Assembly: GCA_009691195.1 (NCBI GenBank)
Contig: SHVA01000007.1
Location: 1-64,000 of the forward strand
Reading direction: 5' to 3'
Length of the DNA stretch: 64,000 bases
Origin: Solirubrobacterales bacterium
Lineage (GTDB): Bacteria; Actinomycetota; Thermoleophilia; Solirubrobacterales; 70-9
The stretch's first letter is position 1. Every line of letters begins with the position of its first letter. The translations under genes were made by a program, and so were the position numbers. The notes under the pieces were generated by a model. The model did no database searches. It was not told the DNA's origin and saw only the letters and a list, made by a program, of their open reading frames with translations. This document shows, piece after piece, positions 34,501-44,104 of the stretch.

Positions 34501-35586
34501 AAGCCCCTGGGCAAGCGCCGCGAGGCGATGGACGAGGGAGGGATCGAGTTCGGTCACGCCGAGGCGCTGGCCCTCGCGACGCTGCTGCGCGAGGGCGTCC
34601 CGATCCGCTTCACGGGCCAGGATACCGAGCGCGGGACCTTCTCCAACCGCCACCTCGCGCTCCACGACGAGAAGACTGGCCTTCGCTACGCCCCGATCGA
34701 GCACCTCGCCGCCGCCGAGGCGCCGATCGAGCTCCACAACAGCCCCCTCTCAGAGGCCGCCTGCCTCGGGTTCGAGTACGGGTATTCGGCCGCCTCGACC
34801 GACAGCCTGGTCCTCTGGGAGGCGCAATTCGGCGACTTCGCCAACTCGGCGCAGGTCATCATCGACAGCTTCATCGCCTCGGGCGAGGCGAAGTGGGGGC
34901 AGATGACCCGGCTGACGTTGCTGCTGCCCCACGGCTACGAGGGCGCCGGCCCGGAGCATTCGAGCGCCCGGATCGAGCGCTTCATCCAGCTCGCGGCCGA
35001 GGGGAACATGCGGCTGGCCAACCCGACCACGGCGGCCCAGTACTTCCACCTGCTGCGCCGCCAGGCGCGAATCGCGAAGGCCCGGCCGATGGTCGTCTTC
35101 ACCCCCAAGGGCCTGCTGCGGCTCCCCCGGGCCACCTCGACGCTCGAGGACCTGGCCTCCAGCTCCTTCCAGTTCGTCCTCGACGACCCGCGCAAACCGG
35201 ACCCCGACAAGGTCACACGCCTGGTCCTCTGCAGCGGCAAGGTCTACTACGACATGGAAGCGGCGCCCAAGCGCGAGGAGGCCGACTCGGTCGCGATCGC
35301 GCGGGTCGAGCTCCTCTACCCCTTCGCCAAGGAGCAGCTCTCGGAGCTGATCGCCGGCTACCCCCAGCTCAAGGAGATCGTCTGGGTGCAGGAGGAGCCG
35401 CGCAACATGGGCGCCTGGAGCGTGATGCAGCGCCGGATGCCCGAGATGCTCCCGACCGGCGCCGACTTCGGCTACGTCGGCAGGCCCTCACGGGCGAGCC
35501 CCGGCGAGGGTTACCCGGTCGCCCACACCAAGGAGCAGGAGAGGATCGTCCTCACCGCCCTGATGGGCAAGGCCGACCCGGCCTAG
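31600..35586 (+). CDS. kgd: Fused 2-oxoglutarate dehydrogenase E2-E1 (Kgd/OdhA type) with N-terminal lipoyl domain
   Basis: 1328 aa. Domain order: lipoyl domain (about 6-82, lipoyl-lysine K47 in STDKVDAE), Ala-rich linker, peripheral subunit-binding domain (about 127-163, PVARRVAAVSGVELS), acyltransferase domain (about 185-430, catalytic His in YDHRVIQGAESG at 391-402), linker, and the thiamine-diphosphate E1 component (about 460-1328, with HGDAAFPGQGVVAETLNL and AHRGRLSVLAHNLG). Mycobacterial Kgd and corynebacterial OdhA fuse a lipoyl-less E2 core to E1. Here the lipoyl and binding domains are retained, so one chain carries all E1 and E2 parts. ATG 31600 has only a weak AAGGCGG site. It converts 2-oxoglutarate to succinyl-CoA with an E3 encoded elsewhere. 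Confidence 0.93.
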   Translation: MASNGNLQVVMPEMGESVTEGTVLEWHVAEGDTVEEGQTVVEVSTDKVDAEVPAPAAGTITKLCVEPDETIEVGKPLAEIDPTGGATAVDAEAVQAEDGAAAKGAAAGAEAPVAGTATAASGDDPTRATPVARRVAAVSGVELSGLKGSGAGGKVTKGDVLAAGQGGNGAAAPQPGALGEEEAKPLRGPAAAVAKAMNESRQIPTATSFRTLPVDALDAKRKALNGVLRERGMKVSFTHLVAWAIVKAAQEWSVMARSFDERDGKPFAVQPANVNLGIAVDVERKGSRSLMVPCIKGADGLDFAGFHSYYEDLITKTRHNKLTADDFQSTNITLTNPGGLGTVASVPRLLAGQGTIVATGSIAYPPEWANASPERIKALGVSKVMTMTSTYDHRVIQGAESGSFLRRIEQLLAGQDDFYETVAANLGADPGIVTNAHPASASAAPVPSSSSPSSPPSQELLQAVQAATSLLKAYRTHGHLSARLDPLGSEPKGDPAIQPENLNLTPELMSQVPAEILRIGVEGETLLEALPRMREAYCGTITYQIEHLSSHQQRMWLRDMIEHGTHREPLSPQEKRSLLERLIEVFGFERYLERAYLGQKMFSIEGLDATVPMLDLLFTLAQRDGAKEVEIGMAHRGRLSVLAHNLGRSEESIMAEFEGAKAIEAVKAVAAIPSGGTGDVKYHYGHDGTFVTRDEIEIGVHLYPNPSHLEFVDPVVTGAAYAAQTTQEKSKLEHDTSAALPVLLHGDAAFPGQGVVAETLNLLAIEGYATGGSIHIIQNNQIGFTTEPREGRSTPYAADMAKGFNVPIVHVNADDPEACLAAIRLAMAYRRRWGRDVVIDVVGYRRYGHNETDEPAYTQPVMAAKIKDHPPVSQIYADALIAEGIVDAADVEAKKEQRQSELRAVHEELRTKIEAGEYEDPTATGTGELDRTRSPSVETDVDERVLRDLNEELLRVPDSFATHRKLRKPLGKRREAMDEGGIEFGHAEALALATLLREGVPIRFTGQDTERGTFSNRHLALHDEKTGLRYAPIEHLAAAEAPIELHNSPLSEAACLGFEYGYSAASTDSLVLWEAQFGDFANSAQVIIDSFIASGEAKWGQMTRLTLLLPHGYEGAGPEHSSARIERFIQLAAEGNMRLANPTTAAQYFHLLRRQARIAKARPMVVFTPKGLLRLPRATSTLEDLASSSFQFVLDDPRKPDPDKVTRLVLCSGKVYYDMEAAPKREEADSVAIARVELLYPFAKEQLSELIAGYPQLKEIVWVQEEPRNMGAWSVMQRRMPEMLPTGADFGYVGRPSRASPGEGYPVAHTKEQERIVLTALMGKADPA

Positions 35587-35949
35587 GTGAGCGAGCCCTC
35601 GCCACTTCGCAAGCCGGTGCCCGGGCGGCTGTTCAGGTGGGTGAAGATCGTCTCGTGGGTGGAGCTGGTGATCTTCGCCGCGCTCCTCCTCTTCTGGCTG
35701 GCGCCCGGCTTCGACCAGGAGAGCTTCATCTTCGGCATGGGCCACGGGATCGGTTATCTGGCCCTCTGCCTCCTGATCCTGGTCGCGGTGTTCGCGCGCG
35801 AGGCGCCATGGCCCCTGCTCGCTGCCACCCTCACCCCGGTCGGCCCGCTCGGCAGCGTGATCGGGATCGCCCTGATCGAGCACCGCGGGCTCGGGGTCGA
35901 GGAGGGCGCGAGCGCGGAGGGTCTGACCGAAACCAGCTCTGCCTATTGA
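35587..35949 (+). CDS. DUF3817-family integral membrane protein
   Basis: 120 aa with three hydrophobic segments (about 22-41, 52-68 and 78-95). WVKIVSWVELVIFAALLLFW and FGMGHGIGYL are typical of DUF3817. GTG at 35587 immediately follows the kgd stop, so it is translationally coupled to it. The stop codon region contains the -35 box of a downstream promoter. Function unknown. Confidence 0.8.
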   Translation: MSEPSPLRKPVPGRLFRWVKIVSWVELVIFAALLLFWLAPGFDQESFIFGMGHGIGYLALCLLILVAVFAREAPWPLLAATLTPVGPLGSVIGIALIEHRGLGVEEGASAEGLTETSSAY

Positions 35950-35975
35950 CACGGTCCGGCGCCAACGTGGATAAT
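35946..35975 (+). promoter_or_regulatory. Strong sigma70-type promoter
   Basis: TTGACA (35946-35951) and GATAAT (35970-35975) are separated by 18 bp. The -35 box is a perfect consensus and the -10 box matches five of six bases. It overlaps the DUF3817 stop codon and points into a region without an open reading frame but with three stable hairpins. Confidence 0.7.
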
Positions 35976-35981
35976 CAACCG

Positions 35982-36130
35982 CGCGGGGAGAATTCATAAG
36001 TCGTAAAAAGCTCGCTCCCGGGACAGTCCCGCCTCCGGGAGCGATCGCGTCGGAAATCCCTCCCTGGCTACCGACGCGCAGGCGTGACGAGGGCCGCGTG
36101 GACCCCCTGCCTCCCGCGGCCCCGTCACGC
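35982..36130 (+). ncRNA. Candidate structured small RNA (three hairpins), convergent with acnA
   Basis: Downstream of the strong promoter no coding frame is evident. Three consecutive stems occur: a perfect 10-bp TCGCTCCCGG/CCGGGAGCGA (36012-36044), a perfect 8-bp CGCGTCGG/CCGACGCG (36046-36078), and a 15-bp stem with one bulged A, CGTGACG-GGGCCGCG paired with CGCGGCCC-CGTCACG (36083-36129). The last could terminate transcription. Length would be about 150 nt. It ends 18 nt before the aconitase stop on the other strand. Alternatives: a bidirectional terminator cluster only, or a leader with no gene. No known RNA family was recognised. Confidence 0.45.
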
Positions 36131-36147
36131 CATTACTTTCAGGGGCG

Positions 36148-38994
<2,847 letters not shown>

Positions 38995-39011
38995 GCGCCC
39001 AGTATTACCCA

Positions 39012-39041
39012 CGCGCACCCCCAGTCACCCGGGGGTGCGCG
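39012..39041 (-). terminator. Terminator hairpin of the secreted hydrolase gene
   Basis: CGCGCACCCCC and GGGGGTGCGCG form a perfect 11-bp stem with an 8-nt loop, starting 7 nt after the hydrolase stop and ending 17 nt before the acnA start. There is no U-tract. It should insulate acnA from the upstream gene. Confidence 0.65.
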
Positions 39042-39047
39042 CCGGCC

Positions 39048-41636
39048 CTACTTGGTCTTGCCGGACTTGCCGGACTTGGCCTTGGAAAGCAGCAGCTGGC
39101 GCGTCGCCTGGACGCTGCCGGACTGCTCGGTCGTGGTCACGACGACGCGGACCCTGACCGTACGGGCCTTGCCGAGCTTCTTGCGAACCTCGCTGCCGAC
39201 TCTCAGCTTCAGGGTCTTGGTCGAGGAACCCGCGATCGTGGCCTTACCGCCGCTGATCAGCAGCCGCTTGGCTGATGCGAGCGCGCCGCCGCCCAGGAAC
39301 ACCTTCACCGTGGCGTGAGCGGAGTCCCACCCCTCGGGTGCGCCGACCTGGAGCTTGAAGGCGCTGCTTTTGAGCTTGAGCTTGCCTCCACCCCCGATCG
39401 CGGCGTTCTCGGGGGTCAGCGCCGCAGCACCGGCCGACAGGGTCTGGCCGGTTCGCAGCACATTCGCGGCGGGGGCCTTCACCAGGCCGCCGAGGCTGCC
39501 CGGCTCCTCGACCGTCGGCAGGCGCAGCTCCAGGTTGGAGACCGTGATCGGTCCCTGGCCATCGGAGGGGCGTGCGTAGGGCCCGAGGAAGCCGGCGTCC
39601 GAGTCCTTCGGCAGCAGCTCCAGCTTCGCGATGTGACCCGAGGCGAAGCGCCAGGCGCCGGGATGCAGCTGGAACACCTGGCTGCTTGAGCCGACATCCG
39701 ACCGGTAGAGCTGGCGCGCGACGAGGCTCTCGGTGTCGTCCGCCGTGCTCGCGGTGCCCTGGGTGTTGACGTCCAGCAGCCTCGCGGCGAGCTGGTTGTT
39801 GGCACCGGGCGAGGCGATGTCGGCCAGCACGGTCGGTGATCCGACCATCGTGTAGCCGGCGGAGGGTGCCGCCGGGAGCCGGTAGGTCGCCGTGTCCACC
39901 TGGTCGGCGGCAGCAGCCGTCGCGCAGGCGCCGGGGCCCGAGATCGGGTTGAAGGGTGCTGCGACGGTGTCGCTGCCGGCCGCGGGGGTGATCGTCTTGG
40001 CGGCAGCCGAGCTGAAGCGCACTTCGCCAGGGGCGATCTCCGCCCAGGTCGGCGCCGCGAACGGGCCACCCGAGGGGTTACCGCTCGGACACGTCTCCGT
40101 GTAGACCTCCGCCTGCTGGGGCGGGGCCGAGCCGACGCCCTTGACGTAGAAGTCCATCCAAGCGTCCTCACGAGCGACGAGGGCGCTGACGACGTCGGCC
40201 TTGTTCTGGGCGCGCTGGTGGCCGAAGTCCCCGAAGAAGACCGAGATCGGGCTGTCCGGATACTCGGTCGAGGTGCGGTTGTAGAACCGCAGCGCCTCAT
40301 CCACAGGGAAGAGGTCGTCGGTGAAGCCGCTCGAGATCAGCAGCGGTGCGGGCGCCTGCGAATGATCGATCCCGTAGGACGAATGGTGCTGTGAGATCTC
40401 GTCGAGGATGTCCTCAACAGCCGAATCACCGTCATAGGGCTCGCCGGCGAGCAAACGGATCTGCCAGCCGGCGAGGTCCGCGGTGTCGTCGGTTCCGGTT
40501 GGCACGTAGTTGCCGGGGGAGCCGAGGCCCGAGATGTAGAGCCCCGAGACGAAGGACAGCTTCATCACGCCGATACGGCCCGTGTAGGGCGAGTCCGCGA
40601 CGTAGTCGAGGTTGCCCCCGTTGGGCGTCAGCGAGTACGCGAGGTCGGTCCAGGGGATGCCGGGCGTCGCCGCCGCGATCTGCATTGGCTTGTTGTCAAC
40701 CGGGCTGGTCCAGGGCGACAGCGTGTAGTCGAGGTTCATGACGCGATCCTTCAGTGCCGCGAGTGCCATCGACAGGCCGCCGCCGTAGGAGCCGCCTGTG
40801 GCGCCGATCTGCTGAGGGTCGATCAGCTCTTCGTCGGCGAGCTCGCCGGCGAGGAACTGCGCGTCGTGCGGCTCGTAGCGCGTGTCGATCAGGCGCACGT
40901 AGCCATCGTCGCACGCGCTGCCCCCAAGGGTGATCGCGCGTGCGGCGCCGCACGAGTAGCGAAAGCCACGGTCCGTCATCGTGAACACGGCGTAGCCCCG
41001 ATCGGTCCAGCGCTTAAGCGAGTCGAAGCCCAGCTTTCCTCCGCCGTAGCCGTGGAAGACCATGATCAGCGGGTAGTTGTTGTCTCCCGCCCCAGGATCG
41101 GCAGGGAACGCGACGTTTATGTCAAGCGGCACCCCGTCAAAGGAGGCCGTGGTCGAAGGCAGTTCTCCCTGGGTCGTGGTCTGGCCGTCGGTCGCCGTGC
41201 TCGCCCCCCCGCTCAGACCAGCGTTGCCAGCGCGGAGTCGGCTGACATTGGCCCTTGACAGCGCGCCGCTAAACGTGACGTTGTACCGGCCGGCAGGAGA
41301 TCCTGGCTTCGACACAACCACGTTGCCGGTCCCAATGCCCGCGAGGGCCTCGAGGGCGCTGTCAAGGGCTGGTCCGGTCGCGTCGAAAGCGACCGGGGCA
41401 GTGGTATCAGCGCCGAAGGTGAGCGTGAACGTCCCTCCTGTTGCATCAATGTCGAGCTGCTGAACCTCGTCGGCGCCACCGCCACAACGGCGCTGATCGT
41501 CCGTGGGCGTCAGGGTGCCATTGTCAAAGTTGGTGCAGGTCACGTCGCCACCGAAGACATCCGGGATCGTGGCGTTTGCCGCAGGCGCGGCCCAAAGGCA
41601 CCCGAGCACGACAGACATCAGCGCGACTTTCCGCAT
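39048..41636 (-). CDS. Secreted CocE/NonD-type alpha/beta hydrolase (X-Pro dipeptidyl-peptidase-like)
   Basis: 862 aa from ATG 41636, chosen because it begins a Sec signal peptide (MRKVALMSVVLGCLWAAPAANA) and follows GGAGAGA. Residues about 60-170 form a beta-rich module (GGTFTLTFGADTTAP, ALEALAGIGTGNVVV, YNVTFSGALS) found in extracellular actinobacterial proteins. The hydrolase domain has the nucleophile elbow GATGGSYGGGLSMA and oxyanion region MVFHGYGGG. A C-terminal jelly-roll-like domain follows, as in CocE/X-Pro peptidases, and then a lysine-rich tail (SKAKSGKSGKTK). Probably a secreted esterase or peptidase; substrate unknown. The 172 bp upstream hold the promoter only. Confidence 0.85.
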   Translation of the reverse strand: MRKVALMSVVLGCLWAAPAANATIPDVFGGDVTCTNFDNGTLTPTDDQRRCGGGADEVQQLDIDATGGTFTLTFGADTTAPVAFDATGPALDSALEALAGIGTGNVVVSKPGSPAGRYNVTFSGALSRANVSRLRAGNAGLSGGASTATDGQTTTQGELPSTTASFDGVPLDINVAFPADPGAGDNNYPLIMVFHGYGGGKLGFDSLKRWTDRGYAVFTMTDRGFRYSCGAARAITLGGSACDDGYVRLIDTRYEPHDAQFLAGELADEELIDPQQIGATGGSYGGGLSMALAALKDRVMNLDYTLSPWTSPVDNKPMQIAAATPGIPWTDLAYSLTPNGGNLDYVADSPYTGRIGVMKLSFVSGLYISGLGSPGNYVPTGTDDTADLAGWQIRLLAGEPYDGDSAVEDILDEISQHHSSYGIDHSQAPAPLLISSGFTDDLFPVDEALRFYNRTSTEYPDSPISVFFGDFGHQRAQNKADVVSALVAREDAWMDFYVKGVGSAPPQQAEVYTETCPSGNPSGGPFAAPTWAEIAPGEVRFSSAAAKTITPAAGSDTVAAPFNPISGPGACATAAAADQVDTATYRLPAAPSAGYTMVGSPTVLADIASPGANNQLAARLLDVNTQGTASTADDTESLVARQLYRSDVGSSSQVFQLHPGAWRFASGHIAKLELLPKDSDAGFLGPYARPSDGQGPITVSNLELRLPTVEEPGSLGGLVKAPAANVLRTGQTLSAGAAALTPENAAIGGGGKLKLKSSAFKLQVGAPEGWDSAHATVKVFLGGGALASAKRLLISGGKATIAGSSTKTLKLRVGSEVRKKLGKARTVRVRVVVTTTEQSGSVQATRQLLLSKAKSGKSGKTK

Positions 41637-41808
41637 CAGACTCTCTCCATTCCCTCTGTATCTATCTCCAAGTTCCGGGCTCAACCGGACTCCCTGCTCC
41701 CGCTGAGCCGTTTCGCCGTCCATGAGGAGGCGAGGCGAAAACGATACAGCTTTGCCTACAGCGGCAATACCCGAGTTGCGGCTCCATCGGAACCGCTGCC
41801 TTCGCGCC

Positions 41809-42615
41809 CTAGCGTTTGTCGGCCTGGCCCGCGGTCAACTGGTCGGCGATCTTCTCGGCGCCGCGGCGCCGTTGGAACCTGGCGGCGAGCTCGGGGTGCG
41901 CGTGGCCGAGGCGGGCCGGAACCCGCTGGCGGCGGGGCGCGACCACGATCTCGGCCCTGTCGCGCCGGATCGCCCGCGTGACGGCGCGGGCGACCTTCCT
42001 GGGGGTCGTCGTCCCCAGCCAGGGCGGGAGCTTGGTCTCGGCGTCGTGCAACAGGCCCGCCTCGCGCACGAATCCGGGTGAGACGACCGAGACGCCGACG
42101 CCGGCGGGGTGGAGGTCCTCGCGAATGCCGAAGGCGAAGCCCCGCAGGCCGAACTTGGTGGCGGAGTAGATGGAGCCTCTGGGAGAGGCGACCTTGCCCG
42201 CGATCGAGGAGATGAATACCAGGTGCCCTTCTCCCTTGCGCTCGAGGGTCGGGGCGAGGGCGCGGGCCATCATGATCGGCGCCTCGAGGTTGACCCTCAG
42301 CGCCCGCGCCAGCTCGCGCCGGCTGAAGCTCTGGAGGCGCCCGGTCGCCGGCAGCGCGGCATTCGCCACGAGGCCGTCGAGCTTGCCGGCGTCCGCGACC
42401 AGCTTCTCGGCGGCGCCATCCTCGGCGAGGTCCGCCGGCACAACCCTGTGCCTGCGCGCTCCGCCCGGAAGCTCGCGAGCGAGCTGCTTCAACTCTTTCT
42501 CCTTGCGGGAGCTGAGCACGAGGATCGCACCCTTGGCCGCCAGCTCGGCGGCGATCACCTGGCCGAGACCGCCCGTCGCGCCGCTCAGCAGCAGCCGCTT
42601 GCCCTCGAGCTCCAC
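41809..42615 (-). CDS. Short-chain dehydrogenase/reductase
   Basis: 268 aa classical SDR: LLSGATGGLGQVIAAELA (cofactor loop TGxxxGxG), NAALPATG (NAG-like), ISSIAGKVASPRGSIYSATK with catalytic Ser, Tyr and Lys. I prefer GTG at 42615 to a TTG three codons upstream because TAGGTT ends 7 nt before it (leaderless). The C-terminal 60 residues are Arg-rich (RRQRVPARLGHAHPELAARF) as in SDRs related to fatty-acyl or hydroxysteroid reductases. Substrate unknown. Transcribed divergently from the riboswitch-controlled cell-wall gene. Confidence 0.87.
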   Translation of the reverse strand: MELEGKRLLLSGATGGLGQVIAAELAAKGAILVLSSRKEKELKQLARELPGGARRHRVVPADLAEDGAAEKLVADAGKLDGLVANAALPATGRLQSFSRRELARALRVNLEAPIMMARALAPTLERKGEGHLVFISSIAGKVASPRGSIYSATKFGLRGFAFGIREDLHPAGVGVSVVSPGFVREAGLLHDAETKLPPWLGTTTPRKVARAVTRAIRRDRAEIVVAPRRQRVPARLGHAHPELAARFQRRRGAEKIADQLTAGQADKR

Positions 42616-42677
42616 GCGGGCCAACCTACATCAGCGGGCGTCGCCACCGCCCCGCCCGAGTCTTCCCGTTGTCTTCT

Positions 42678-42707
42678 TTGCAAGCAGACCTTCACGTTTG
42701 ATAGGCT
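42678..42707 (+). promoter_or_regulatory. Promoter of the riboswitch/NlpC transcript
   Basis: TTGCAA (42678-42683) and TAGGCT (42702-42707) with an 18-bp spacer, immediately upstream of the conserved riboswitch sequence. The -10 matches the TANNNT boxes seen before several genes in this window. Confidence 0.5.
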
Positions 42708-42714
42708 GCCGCCG

Positions 42715-42846
42715 AATCGCATAGGTAATGCCGAGTCACGCTGGTCCATCCGGACGTGAACGGGGGAACCAAAGATCTGGGGCGAACCCATAGTGGGGCG
42801 CAGGCTCCTTCAGCGCCAGCCCGTCAGCTAACCCCGTAGGCCGACA
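42715..42846 (+). ncRNA. c-di-AMP riboswitch (ydaO/yuaA motif)
   Basis: The conserved blocks of the ydaO motif are recognisable in order: AACGGGGGAACCAAAGATCT, TGGGGCGAAC, and the 3' signature CCGTCAGCTAACCCCGTAGG. They lie directly before the ribosome site and GTG of a secreted NlpC/P60-like gene. In actinobacteria this riboswitch typically turns off cell-wall hydrolases when c-di-AMP is high. Exact 5' end is approximate. Confidence 0.88.
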
Positions 42847-42859
42847 GAGGAGAACCGCA

Positions 42860-43414
42860 GTGCGTTCATTCAGGAACCACAGGATCGCCAGGATCGCCGC
42901 GCTCGCGGTCGGCGTCGGTGCCCTGATGGCCCCTCCCGCCTTCGCCGGCAGCGGCGGCACCGGGGTCCCCGGGACCGATCCGGTCCAGACGGGCCCCCCT
43001 GGCAAGGCGAAGCTGCTCAAGAACGGGATGGCGGTCGCGCCCTCGAACGCCCCCCAGCGCGTGATCAACGCGATCGAGGCTGCCAACCGGATCCGCAAGA
43101 AGCCCTACATCTGGGGCGGCGGTCACCGCAGCTGGGAGGCCAAGGGCTACGACTGTTCCGGAGCCGTCAGCTACGCGCTGCACGCCGCCAAGATGCTGAG
43201 CACGCCGACCCCCTCGGGCCCGCTGATGAAGTGGGGCGAGAAGGGCATGGGACGCTGGATCACCGTCTACGCCAACGGCGGTCACACCTACGCCGTGATC
43301 GCGGGCCTGCGCTGGGATACCTCGGCGATGGGCTCGGGCGGCAACGGTCCTCGCTGGCGCGCCGCCAAGCGCTCGCCCGGCGGCTTCGCCGTTCGCCACT
43401 TCCCGAACTTCTAG
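42860..43414 (+). CDS. Secreted NlpC/P60-like peptidoglycan hydrolase
   Basis: 184 aa with a signal peptide (IARIAALAVGVGALMAPPAFA) and a C-terminal papain-like domain: YIWGGGHRSWEAKGYDCSGA with the nucleophile Cys, and the HTYAVIAGLRWDT region with the His. GTG 42860 follows GAGGAG. It is a small single-domain member, shorter than RpfA/RipA-type proteins and without cell-wall-binding repeats. Control by the c-di-AMP riboswitch fits a role in wall remodelling under turgor or osmotic regulation. Confidence 0.88.
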   Translation: MRSFRNHRIARIAALAVGVGALMAPPAFAGSGGTGVPGTDPVQTGPPGKAKLLKNGMAVAPSNAPQRVINAIEAANRIRKKPYIWGGGHRSWEAKGYDCSGAVSYALHAAKMLSTPTPSGPLMKWGEKGMGRWITVYANGGHTYAVIAGLRWDTSAMGSGGNGPRWRAAKRSPGGFAVRHFPNF

Positions 43415-43437
43415 GCGGAGCCTCCAGGCAGATGGGT

Positions 43438-43454
43438 GGCCGCGACGCGGCCTT
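43438..43454 (+). terminator. Weak hairpin after the NlpC/P60-like gene
   Basis: GGCCGC-GAC-GCGGCC followed by TT, 24 nt after the stop. A short GC stem; a possible terminator. Confidence 0.35.
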
Positions 43455-43620
43455 GACTGACCCGATCGGCGCATAGTCCAAGCGCCAGGGCCAAGATTGT
43501 CCAATCCGGCCCGTGCCCCTCGGATATACCTCCGCGCACGAGGCCTCGGCCGGGGTGTAAAGGTTTGCCCCGCGCCGCCGTTAGTCGAAGCTGGCCGAAC
43601 CGAGGGAGAGGGAAGTAGCC

Positions 43621-43808
43621 ACGTCTACAGCACCGTGGTCCGACGCCACCGCTTCAGGCAAGCCGCCCGCCGGTGCGCCCGACGTGCGCCTGTCGGGCGT
43701 CAGCAAGCACTACGGCGAGGTGGTTGCCGTCAACTCGATCGACCTCGAGATCGCCCGGGGGGAGTTCTTCACAATGCTGGGCCCGTCAGGCTCGGGCAAG
43801 ACCACCCC
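43621..43808 (+). pseudogene. Truncated potA-like ABC ATPase relic
   Basis: The frame gives VRLSGVSKHYGEVVAVNSID followed by a Walker A, LGPSGSGKTT, exactly like the first 60 residues of PotA-type polyamine ATPases. It is preceded by GAGGGAGAGGGAAG but has no ATG/GTG/TTG at the expected start; an in-frame GTG at 43684 would remove the N-terminus. After the Walker A the similarity stops abruptly at about 43808 and an unrelated sequence follows. The intact potA of the polyamine operon is 1.6 kb away on the opposite strand, so this is a decayed or truncated paralogue. The stretch 43455-43620 upstream holds no gene that I can see. Confidence 0.7.
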
Positions 43809-43809
43809 C

Positions 43810-43940
43810 TGCGGAGCTCGGCAACCGGACGCATCGCTTCGGTGCCGTACAGGTAGCCGGCGGTCAGGGTCCCATTGAGCTTGCGGCCGACGCGGCGTCC
43901 GAGTCCGTCCGTCAGGTACAGCCGGTCCGAGCTTGGCCCT
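43810..43940 (-). pseudogene. RHS/YD-repeat protein fragment
   Basis: On the minus strand about 40 codons read SSDRLYLTDGLGRRVGRKLN then GTLTAGYLYG and PVAEL, the characteristic RHS-repeat consensus (LGRRV...NGTL..GYLY...PVAEL). A stop lies just upstream in frame and there is no start or continuation, so it is a scar. It begins exactly where the potA relic loses similarity, marking a recombination or deletion joint between two unrelated genes. Confidence 0.6.
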
Positions 43941-44022
43941 AGGGTGAGTGTTCATCCGGGTTCTCCTTTGTCTTGAGATCTCGCAAGACCCCAAGCCTCG
44001 GGATGGGCCCGGATGGCACTTC

Positions 44023-44062
44023 GGTCGGCCCCCGCGGTTCCGCGGAACCCCGGGGGCCGACC
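44023..44062 (-). terminator. Strong GC hairpin after the polyamine operon
   Basis: A 40-nt, almost perfect palindrome with arms GGTCGGCCCCCG and CGGGGGCCGACC around a GGTTCCGCGGAACC core, 43 nt beyond the amine oxidase stop. It resembles the core of the hairpin at 55868-55889. Probably terminates the minus-strand Pot/amine oxidase operon. Confidence 0.6.
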
Positions 44063-44104
44063 CTCAGCTGTTCATGACGTCCCTGGGCGGGACAGCAGGC
44101 CGGA

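Noticed and set aside
43415-44104. A mobile element around the potA relic and RHS scar
   Set aside because: No transposase, terminal inverted repeats or target duplication could be found; the palindrome at 44023-44062 fits a terminator.
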